A stretch of DNA of 64,000 nucleotides from contig NC_073340.2 in assembly GCF_027580225.2 (NCBI RefSeq), positions 35,746,001 through 35,810,000 on the forward strand, read 5' to 3'. The translations under genes were made by a program, and so were the position numbers. Of this stretch, positions 10,801 through 22,800 are shown in pieces; the stretch's first letter is position 1; the number at the start of each line of letters is the position of its first letter. This stretch comes from Misgurnus anguillicaudatus (taxonomy: Eukaryota; Chordata; Actinopteri; Cypriniformes; Cobitidae). The notes beneath the pieces were generated by a model. The model worked only from the letters and a program-made list of their open reading frames with translations. It was not told where the DNA came from and ran no database searches.

Positions 10801-13800
10801 TTGTCAATTCATTAATGCAGTCATACAGACAGTAACCCAATAGAGGATACAGCACATACCATTGTCAGTGGAGTCTCCTATTGAAGTTGTCGTTGGTACA
10901 ATAGTAGTATCGATGAAGCCCAAAAAATCTTAAAGAAATGAAAAAACAATAAATAAAGAAAGAAAAGAACTTGAAAGGTTTTGTCACTGATGTAAACCAC
11001 ATTTGTCAATTCAGTAATACACTCATCTAGGGGTGACCCCGAATAGTCGAAGATTCGATGCATCAATAGGAGAAGCCTGATTCGACTAGCAATCTCACAG
11101 TCGAATCGTCGCAGATGTGTTATGAAATGAGGATCCTTTAATTTTGGCCGTATATGGGTGCACTGTGCACAACTCTGATTTCACATATAACAGCTTTCTC
11201 CCAATATATTAATATACAGCATATTATTATAATTCTGTAAATAATATGTAAAGTAGCAGCTTTCAATAAATATTTTTAAAATGCGTTAATAAATCCAGCA
11301 ACTCCTGTGACCGGGGCTACACGTCCATAAGAGGTTTCTATGTTAAGGAACCATTGCCTCTTTGTTTCTACATTTAAAAGAAAAAGCTGCAATTCTGGCT
11401 ATACTTTCGTTCTTTTAATAATTTCTTTATTTTATTTTATTAATAAATCACTCTGGGTTATCTGATTTATCTATTTGGCTTGTGTTTTGTTTTCGTGCAC
11501 TTGAGGCATTTTGCACATTTGTTCTGCACTTTGTTACTTCTGACCTTATTTTATTAAAAAAATGTATTTATTATTAATGTAAATTCTCATCTAATTTACA
11601 CGCGTAAAATTGCTGATCTCCGAGCACTCGTCTCTGCTCCTCGACATAATGGAGCAGCTGTATTTGCAAATACAAACACACGAAACGAGTTTGCACGAAC
11701 ATAAATGTGATCTTGGAAGCGTTCAGAGTAGCAGTCACATGAAAACATGGGTCGCACTTTTGACGTAGTTGAGAGCTCTGGCGCATAGTCTGTGACGTTG
11801 CCTGCTTAAACATCCGTTTGTCTCACTTTACATGCAACCGTGCAACCCGAAGATTTTCAAGATCTCCACTCTGGCCGGAGTTTTTAGAAACAATCGGTTT
11901 CAGAGGCGAGTTCTCCGTTTGCGTGTAAACGAGGGGCACAAACGAAGGTAAATCTCTCAGTTTTTAAAAATAACCATGTACGTGTAAACAGAGCCTAAGT
12001 CTGTACTGTCAGGACTCTGCCTTGAAGTCTTGTTATATTTGTATTTTGTCATGGTGGCAGAGTTCTGGCAGTCCCAGGCCTTGGGTGGAGGTTCATGCCT
12101 TGTTTTTTGTGTGGCATGTGCCTCCGGTGTCTTGTCTTGTGACCCCGCCCCCTCGTTCTCCTGCTTATTAATAATCATTGGTTTTCTCCCATCACCTGTT
12201 CCCGCTCGTTATCTTGTTTGGTTTTTCTTCTATTTAATGTCAGTGTATCTTTAGTTCTGTGCAGGTTCATTGTGTTCTGTTCTCGTGTTGTGTGTACGTT
12301 TCTAGTCTAGTCTAGTTACCAAGTCAAGTTTTAGTGTTATCTGTCAGAGTTATGTTTTATGTTGTGTACCCCCTCGTGGGGTTTTTTGTTTGTTAAATAA
12401 AGTGTTTTCTGTTTTCCCCCGACATCGTTTGCGTTTGGGTTCATCTGTCCCAGAGCCTCACGTGTACATTTTGAATTGCTTTTCGTTGTATAGATGTCGC
12501 ACTATTGCGTGCTGGCCATGCTTGCGCATGCAGTTTAGCCGAACGTGCAAGGTGCTCTTCGTCTCATATTTAGAAGTTCATCAAACTAAACGTTAAGAAA
12601 ACTGATGTTTTCGACGGGTATACGTTTTTAAAATGTATTTAAAACATAGTGGTTATCTTGTCAAAAGTTAAACTACAAAACAGGTAAGCCGTTTCTTTAA
12701 ATTTCGGTGATGAAACGGAAAATATCTGCACTGAACCTACATTTATGCCTGACACAACTGTCTTTCTTGTGATTTAATATTATGGTCTGTGTTTCAAATG
12801 ATAGAAAAGATTCCTGAAATAAAAAGATTCCTAAAAATAAATAATATCATCAGTTGTTTCTGTATCTAAAGTGAATGGAGATGATCAAAGTGAAAGCAAG
12901 CATGTATTTCTGTGCTAAATAATAACGCGTAGTGTCTATAAAATCATTAATTTCAGTGTTTTTATGAATTGTATATAAAGCTTTGTTTTTATAATTTGCA
13001 AGTAAACCAATTATTTGTCATTTCTCATTTGTCGTTTTTTTTGGTCATGACTGCTTTGACGCGCTTAATCTCCAAATTAAATAAAAACACTGAATTAGCC
13101 GAGGTTTCCAAGGCAGGATCACCTTTGTTATATTTTAAGGTTTAGTTATCAAAATGTTTTTTTGTCTGATGTTCTGTAGTTGTGGCTTTAAAATGTTATG
13201 AGGAATAATTAAACAAATGTTGCCTTACATTTTACCTTAAAAATATATAAATGCATCGTCAGTTTTGTCTTCGTTCATCACTTGAAAGAAAGTTTTGGTC
13301 ACTTTATCAGAAAGTTGTTTATGTGTGCTAATTGTGAAAGAAAATAAAAGTTATCAATTTGTACCTGGTCTGACCCCCTCCCAACCCATGCACACACACA
13401 TAGATAATTCGACTATCAGTCGACTACGAAAAGATTCGACAATTCTGATTCGAATATGTAAATCCTTAGTCGAGGACAGCCCTACGCTCATCCAGACTGT
13501 AACCCAACAGAAGATACAGCACATACCATTGTCAGTGGAGTCTCCTATTGAAGTTGTTGTCGGTACAACAGTAGTATCAATAAACCCCAAAAAATCTAAA
13601 AGAAATGAATAAACATTAAATAAAGAAATTATAAAAAAAGAACTTAAAAAGTTTTGGCACTGATGTAAACAACATTTGTCAATTCAGTTATACAGTCTTC
13701 CGGACTGTAACCCAACAGAGGATACAGCACATACCATTGTCAGTGGAGTCTCCTATTGAAGTTGTCGTCGGTACAACAGTAGTATCAATAAAGCCTGAAA

Positions 13801-16800
13801 AATCTAAAAGAAATGAAGAAACAATAAATAAAGAACTTATAAAAAAAGAACTTGAAAGGTTTTTGCACTGATGTAAGCAACATTTGTCAATTCAGTAATA
13901 CAGTCCTCCAGATTGTAACCCTCAGAGGATACAGCACATACCATCGTCAGTGGAGTCTCCTGTTAAAGTTGTTGTTGGTACAACAGTAGTATCAATAAAG
14001 CCCAAAAAATCTGAAAGAAATAAACAAACATTAAATAAAGAAAGAAAAGATCTTGAAAGGTTTTGTCACTGATGTAAACACCATTTGTCAATTCAGTAAT
14101 ACAGTCATCCAGACTGTAAAAGAGGATACAGCTAATACCATTGTCAGTGGAGTCTCCTATTGAAGTTGTCGTCAGTACAATAGTATTATCAATAAAGCCC
14201 GAGAAAGCTGCCACACAGCTTTCTTACATCCGAGAAATATCTAAACAATACGTCATATGCTGTATGCATCCGATGCAGAGAAGCTCATCCACGCTTTTAT
14301 GACCTCTAGAATAGACTATTGGAACTCATTACTTGAGGGATGCCACGCAAATCAGGTAAACAAGCTTCAGCTAGTTCAAAACGCTAAGAAGTATGAACAC
14401 ATAAGCCCACTTCTGGCATCTTTACACTGGGTACCAGTCAAATATCGCATACATTTTTAAATACTACTAATCACCTATAAATCCTTAAATGGCCTAGCAC
14501 CTTCGTATCTTAGAGAATTACTATCAAAATACAATCCATCACATACACGGTCGTTAAATTCTGGTCTCTTAATTATCCCTAGAATATAAAAAGTGTCTAA
14601 AGGGGGTAGATCCTTTTCCTACTTAGCCCCTAAGCTGTGTAAAGATTTGCCATCCGATGTCCGAGAATTAGACACAGTGAATCACTAAATAAAGAAAACA
14701 ACTATTCAACGTAACATGGAAGCAGCAACCAAAGAATTAGAGTGTGCTATCACTGTTGCCCCTGTAGACTGGTGTAACTTGCTAGACAAAGGCTTTGATG
14801 GTAAAGCATTCGCTAAGTTGTGTAATGATCTAAATATACCAGAAGTAACAAATATAAGAAAGGAGAGCAGCCTCCCTTTCGCTGGCCAGAACAGGGAATG
14901 TGGAATAAAGAAAAAATAAAGAGTATGAAAATTTGATTGACTAATTATATAGCTAATCAGCATTTGAAAACCAAGAAAGATGGAAAGAAGGAAAAGAGGA
15001 AAGCCTTGTTAGATGGAATGGACCTGTGGTAAAAAGCTAGAGGTTGTTAAAGTAAGGAAGCTGAAAGAGTGATGGCTGATAGAGAAGAGGTCAGAGCACA
15101 AGAGCTGGCAAAGCACAGAGAAAGAACAGAAAAGACACGATTGCTTGAACAGCCATTAGACACTGAAAACTAATTACCTGTGGTCACTAAAACAGTCAAG
15201 CCACCGCCCTATACACCGCCCACAACCTCTGCCTCCCACAATCAATGCCCTCCCTCTACTATACACACAATGAGCTCTCCCTTTACAACTCTCTCAGAAA
15301 ACCTCCCTCCCTTTACAGCTTATCCAGTCCCAACCACCCCTGTTGCTTTACCAACTGCTAGCACACTGTATCCAGTTATGAAATTAACTATGCAGCTTAA
15401 AGGGGAAATAGAAGTTGAGGGAAATGTGGAACTGTATGATGAGATTCATGGAGACAAGGAAGGTTCAGTCAGTGAACAAAATCAAGCAATAGGAGGAGCT
15501 AGTCAGTATACCAGGACTCAGTAAGAACATCTGGACCAACTAATTGAACAAGGAAAGCCCAGGAAAGCCAAGGAAATAACAGAACTAACTAAAGACGTGA
15601 AGTCTTTGGGTTTAGCAGGGCTATCACAGGGCTGGAAATAAGATTACAAGAGGAAGAAAGGATGATTTTGGAGCAAGAAATGCAGGATAGAGAGAGAGCA
15701 AAAGAAAACCTGCTTAAACTACAAAAGGCCAGGGCAGTCCAGGGTATGGAACAGAGAAAGCAAGACAATGATGACAGGCTAGATATGAAAATGACACAAG
15801 AGTACCTAGCTCCTAAAGGTGGTGTAGATATGACAAAAATGTCGGGACCTGATGGATTAAGAACTTACAGAGCTAAGATGTTGGTAGAGGAGAGAAACAG
15901 AGATTTGGAATATAGGGACACATTAGCTTTAGACTTTGACCTAATAGAGGGCAGATCCCGATCATTAAAAAGCACCCCTAGAGGTGGAATAAATGAGCCA
16001 TGTGTGAGTGTATTTCCATTGCGTACTAAAGGAAAAACAGCTGTGTATGTCCCATGGGCTCATAGGGATTTAGAGACTATAATAAATTTGTTGCCAAGTT
16101 TAAGAGACGGTGCTGGTCCCTGGATAGGTGCATTGGAGAAAGGAACACAAGGTACGAGATTGGCGTGGGTGACATTAAGGCCTTACTGGCAAAAATCACT
16201 AGCTTGAGGGAAATTGAGGATGTGTTGTGGTCAACAGGTATTGGACAGAGTGTGGTTTCATCTGATTTTGATGCCCAGGCTCTTGACTGTTACAGAGGCA
16301 AACTCTGGGGTGCCCTGAGAACTGAGTTTCCTATCAAGTTGACGGCACCAAACTGACCCCCGCTGCACTGGGTCAGGAGGACTGTGCACTGTGAATTGTT
16401 AAAAACTTGCAAACTTGGAAAAGGCAGGGGCTGAGAAAAGACCTCACTGACCCAAGAGACTTTGAAAGACTGTTCAGAAAGGAACTGCTGGACGCACTGT
16501 CAGTGTCTGTGCAAAACAGGGCTGGATGCCATGCCGCACAGCCAGTGGGTGGAGACACTGAAACATCATGCCTCCAAACACCAGAAACACGAAAAAGACG
16601 TAGAGCAACAAGCTAAAGGGACTGAACAAAAGCTGGCTCAAGTTAGTCTGGAAGAAAAGAAAAGACACAAAGACATTAGTAAGGCCCCCATGGGAACCTA
16701 TGTCGTGGGATGGGCAGGGTCAAATGAGTCAGCGAGCCACTCTCAGGGCAAAACGGTGGCAACACACCCTCCTAACAAGTGTGAAAATGTAGCTGATCTT

Positions 16801-19800
16801 CCAAGACAAGCTGCGGAATTAAAAAAATAAAAAAATTGTGACAAACACTACAGAACCATGCTTGACTATCCATAGCAAAACACAGTAAAGCAAATGATGG
16901 CATTAATGGGAGCCGCAGGGTATTGTAGTTCATACCAGAGTTAATACCAGAATATGCCAGTAGGGTAAAGTAATTTAGGGAATTTAAACGTGAGGATGTG
17001 GAAAAAAATCAGACAGATGTTGGTATATCGTAGATAAAGCCCACCATGCCTTTGTATAACAGAAGGCATTAAAGACATGAAACTGAGAGCAGACTTGGGT
17101 TAAGAAGGGGATCCTGGTTACAAGCATTTGTTTGTAGATGGTTGATGCTATAAAAATGAGATAGGTTAAAGTTGCATGGGATATAGTGTGATCATGGGAG
17201 ATCCAGTGGATGACAGATTTAAAGTATTGAGGCGTGAGAGGGTGTGGCATGGGCACATGTCTGCTCAGCGTGCAGATGTAATGGCCTTAATTGAAGCATG
17301 TGAAATTGGGAAGGGTCTGGAAATCAATGTATATACTGACTCCGCTTACGGGCATGGCGTGGTGCATTATTTGGGAGGAATATGGTGTAAAAACGGGTTT
17401 AAGCAAAGTAATGGCCACCCAATTAAACATCTTACAGAGATCACACAACTATTTGAGACAGTACCTCAATCAACTAAAGTAAATGTAATTAAGTGTGCAG
17501 CACACACAAAAGGAGACTCATTTATTGACAAAGGAATTGAAAAAGCAGATCAGGAAGCAAAATTATGTTTTTATTCAACTAAATAATACAATTTCACCTA
17601 AAACCTCTCCTCACAACAAGGTATAATCGTCTGAATGCAAATTAAGAACTCCACGGGGTAAAGCTGATAAGTGTGTTTGACTTTATGCAACGCTACAAAT
17701 GTTTGACATCAAAGTACAGCAAGAGCGGATTGATCTGTATGCTACACAGACTACACGACTACATCATTGAAAAATAATAATCCACCCCTTTTGCATTACT
17801 TTATCCATTTTCCGATAATAAAGTATAATTAAAAAATATTGCTTTTTGCACGTTTGTTATTGAAATAAACTAGTAAGCTTTAAACAGAACTCCAGATCAA
17901 TTAGTTTTGCATTATGCTATAAATAACAATGATTAATAATCTTCTGTCATAAATAATAAAGTAATAAGTTGTTGTAGACTGGTAAAATATGTTTTTAAAT
18001 GAAAACTAACACACTTATTTATAATCATTTACAACCTCATACAAAGTCTTGTTAGCACAGATGTAGACCAGTCCCGTGTTAGTAGTGATGTAGAAGACAT
18101 GTTATATGCTCAAAAGAGTAAAGATAAATTGGAAAATTGATTTCAGTACCTTTTGTTGGATCAGTGATTGTTCCAGCTGTTGAACAAAACAATAACCACA
18201 AAGATTTAATGTTTGGAAATGATAGTCAGTTCACATCTAATAATTTTGTTTCTTTTGAGAGAAAGATTCTTTACATATGTATTTGAAAGCAGAACAGCTA
18301 ACAGTATAGTTACAAACATTCACAACTATTAATATATGAGTAAACTAAATAGTCCCCGTCCCCATGTACAGTGCATCTCTATCATTTGTATGTTACTAGA
18401 GAGTGAGACGAGGAAACAAGGAGTTATAAGAATACGAATAAATATAAATAATAACAAAACAATAAACGGGATGACTGGAAAATACACACATAACACTGAC
18501 GATACTGGAAAAATGAAGACCAGCTGCAAATACACACCAACGGGCTGGATGGCGCCTTGCATAGCTGACACCACCGTCGGTGTATAAATGAGTGCATGAA
18601 TGGGTGAATGTGAGGCAAAAACTTGTAAATCGCTTTGGACGGCCATTGGTCTGTGAAAGCGCTATATAAATGCAGTCCATTTACCATTTACCAATGAACT
18701 GAACACTGAAGGCAGGGGTAAATATACATGACTAATAATTATCTAAACAAGAAACAGGTGATGATGTTTTCACCTAAAACAGTAGACCAATCTGGGAACT
18801 TTACTCACCCACATGTCATCCAAGATGTCTTTGTTCAGTCGAGAAGAAATTAAGTTTTTTTTTCTCCATATAGTGGACTTTAGTGGACTTCAACAGTACA
18901 CAGTTTCAATCCAGCTTCAAAGGACTCTTAACAATCCCAACTGAGACATAAGGGTCTTATCTAGCCAAACCATCATCATTTTTCACAAAAAACAACAACT
19001 TTTTAACAACAACTTCTCATCTGGCACTAGTCTTGTGATGCGCCAGCATGACGTATGCAAAACTACTGCTCCAATGTTTACAAGTGTGGAGAAATAGGAC
19101 CTTTCAGTTGTATGTGGAATGATATTTATAAATGTCTTTGTGTCAGTTTATTGTTTAAAATGGCCCGCAAGTGTGCGCTTCACATATGGTGTCCCCCCAC
19201 TTTTAAAGTCGTTTGTTTAGATTTTTTTAACCGCACATTGTCAAGTAAGAACAGGACCGAGCAGAACAAGGAAGAGTCTGCCTGTGTTGATGGGGCGCCG
19301 TAAGGGGGGATGCTTAGGATGATTCTAATGGCCCATAAACTTTGGAAGTTCCCAGCCATTGAATGTGCCTCAAGCGCAACCCCCTTATTTGGGCCCTCTC
19401 TCCCTCGCTGCGCCCCATCTTTCGTTTTTAGCGCGGTCTCACGGAGTGAGAAGTAAACTTCAGAGGATAAAGTGTGTGTATTTACTGCTATTTGCTAGGA
19501 CATCTTTATATTTCTTTACTATAAATGCAGTTTACATAATGTGAGGAATACAAAACAGATACATTACCTGTTTTTTGTTATGATTCTGAGGCAAAGTCAG
19601 CCATTATAAGCTGTTTTAATTAACATAGCCGTATAAGATAGTTAACATAAACTAAAAATTCTATTAGTTACACACCCAAACATTTGTAACACAATATGCC
19701 AAGGAAGTATTTTTATGCATCCGAGGAGTTGATTATGATGTATAATAAATAGGGCTGTCAAAATAAACGCGTTATTAATGCGTTAACGCAAATTCATTTT

Positions 19801-22800
19801 AACGGCACTAATTTTATTAACGCGCGATTAACGTAACACGCAATTTCTGTTTGACCCACAGCTGGATGAATTGAGACGCAGCAAGTGACCCGCGCTGTCT
19901 AGATGAGTTGGAGCTTTTCATAAAAATAAGAACATTAACTCTTTCCCCGCCATTGACGAGATATTTCGTCAATCAAGAGAAAACGCTTCCCCACCAATGA
20001 CGAGTATTTCCGTCTTTCCGCAATACCGCTATTATCCACTAGGTGGCGCCCTTCCGCAACTTTTTAAACCCGGAAGTATTGCCCTCTGGCAAGCTTCTGC
20101 ATGTCCGTGTCTGTTTTAAAGATCGCTCTGAATGGGATCTCTATGAAAAGTCCGTCACAAAAATGGTTATTCACTTTATGAATAATGATAATAATAATAC
20201 AAGCTTTGGACAAGCATTTCTTGACCCTGCATAATGGAGAAAGTACATTTCTAGAAAAGATGTATTGTTGTTGTTTGCCATTTTTAAATGTTACAATTTT
20301 ATTGATGTGTTAGTATACAGTATGTCACTGAGACTCTGACTCTGTGAAAACCAGACTAAAGTCTCAAATTTTATTGTGAGCATCACAGTTTGATTTCAAG
20401 CATTAATTTCACTATGATTTTAATCACTGACATGACTACTCAGTAAATATTAAAGATATCAAGTTTATATTTTATATGTTCTTTACATTATGTAGGGTGA
20501 TTTTATGTAGAAAACAGTAAACCTTACCAATGAACCTTATACATAGTTTAGTAGCATATTCTTCTTGGCAGAATTTATCATTATAATTAACTTAATTATT
20601 TCCTATTTTGTGTCACCATAGTGTCTAAATGTAAATGCAGTGAATGGGATATAAGTCGAAAACATTTTCCCCCATTTTGTGTCTCCCCAATTCTCAAACC
20701 AAAGTTACACCCTTGCACATACGTAACGCGTAACCTTTCCACTTAATTACGTAATACACAAGGTCCCACTGGTGCGTCACATGGCTAGTTTAAGATGAGA
20801 AGTTGTGGTTTAAAAGGTTTTTTTTGACAATGACGATGGTTTTGGTAGATAAGACCCTTATGTCTCGGTTGTGATCGTTTAGAGCCTTTGAAGCTGCATT
20901 GAAACTGTAAACTGTTGAGGTCCACTAAAGTCCACTATGTGGAGAAAAATCCTGAAATGCTTTCCTCAGAAAACGTATTTTCTTCTCACATGAACAAAGA
21001 AAGACAGAAACATTTTGGATGACAATGAGGTGAGTAAAGTATCTGGATTTTTTATGAAAGTGAAGTATTTCTTTAAAGACGCATATTGTCATTAAGAACA
21101 CGTTAAAATATAGTTATGAGTAGCAACTCCTTGCTCCTCCCATTGTTTCGTCACAATGTCTTATGGGACTTATAGCGGATTAGGAACCCAGAAGTCTTCA
21201 TTCAATGATTTCTTGATATCAAAAACACATCTGGGTACTTCCATGCGTTCACTATTCTTATGTATTTGAACCGGACTTTGACGGTTGGTGATGATGTAGA
21301 GCAAATGGAAATTTGCATAAGAACGCATATTGAGAAACGGCCTTATAACAGGGTTATAGAGGATATGAATAGCTTTTCATCTCCGGTAAATTGAATTCTC
21401 ATCATTTTTTATATTTTTGTCGATCTAAATTATTTCGTAATATTTACATTGTGTGTGGGTGCAGGAGTTGCAGGTTTGCCACAATGAGTGGCAAAAGACA
21501 GAGCGGCAGCATTTAAGTACAGCGTGACATTGGTGAAAACACGGTGAAAACGCGTCAAAATGGGAAAAATCTGTTGTGCAATAGACTGTACTAACAGAAT
21601 AACAAGAATTCAGAGCTATCGTTTTACAGACTGCCAAGAAACACCGAAAGAAAAAGTAAATTGATCGTTCATTCCAATGTCCACAGACCACAGGTGGGTT
21701 GATAAGTTGCTAGGGTCACTAACAAGCAGAGGGTTTATTTTCTACTTAAAAGTATTTTTCAAGTGTTTGTATTTTTCCGTGTTTTTCTTTGGAAAACATA
21801 CGTTCCAAAGCATAATTTTTTTCTATTACATTTCATAAATAATACGTTTTTGTTTTACATTTAATATTTATGTACATGAACGTACTTTTACTCAAGTAAA
21901 AGTAAAACATTTAAATATAATTAGGTATAAAACACATTTTAATGTGCAATATTAAAGAATACACAGTATGATTGTATGCTTTAGACTGTAGTGAAGTAAT
22001 GTTTTTCCCACGAGGAAAACGCGTCTAAATGAGAAACAGCTGTTGTGCGATAGACTGTACTAACAGATTAACAAGAAATCGGAGCTATCGTTTTACAGAC
22101 TGCCAGAAAACACCGAAAGGAGAAATAAATAGATCGTTCATGCCAACGTCCACAGACTACAGGTGGGTTGATAAGTTACTAGGCTCACTATCAAGAGGTT
22201 TTACTTTCTACTTAAAAGTTTTTTTTAAGTGTTTGTATTTTATCTTTAAGTGTTTGTATTTTATCTGTGTTTTTCTTTGGAAAACATACATTCCAAAGCA
22301 TATTATCATAATTTTTATTCTATTACATTTCATGAATACACATGTTTGTTTTAAACTTAATAAGTACATTAACATATTTTTACTCAAGTAAATGTACAGA
22401 ATTTAAATGTAATTAGGTATTAAATACATTTTAATATGCAACATTAAAGAATACACAGTATGATTATGTGCTTTAGAATGTAGTGAAGTAAAATTTTTCC
22501 CAATACAAACACATTCTAATAAAGCACAGATGCTTGGAAAATGTAACTAATGTAACTATGTATTGTCCACCTCTGCTATCAAGTCCAACTAAATCTAATT
22601 TAAGCTGATAATTCTCAGTTTTACAAGCATGTGCACTGCAGCCGCTATGAAAACCAGCCATTTTGTTGAAGGTTTGCCACTCGACGGGGGCGAATTCTGG
22701 CGTGGTCACGTGGAAAAGTGACGTCAATGCATTCCCTCTATTTATTTCTTACCCTGGAGGGCCGGAGCACTGCATAGTTTAGCTCCAACCCTCATCAAAC

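Larger units (their letters stand above)
14700..17590 (+). mobile_element. Endogenous retrovirus remnant (gag and RNase H parts)
   Basis: A decayed provirus segment lies in the gene 1 intron in antisense orientation to it. Gag-like reading frames are spread over 14,716-16,830. An RNase H block is at 17,176-17,586, and most of pol appears deleted between them. No LTRs, env or intact protease/RT were found, and the frames are interrupted by stops and shifts, so it is not functional. The Gag/RNase H style is closest to gamma/epsilon-type retroviruses of fish. The exact family is not assignable from sequence alone. Confidence 0.65.
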
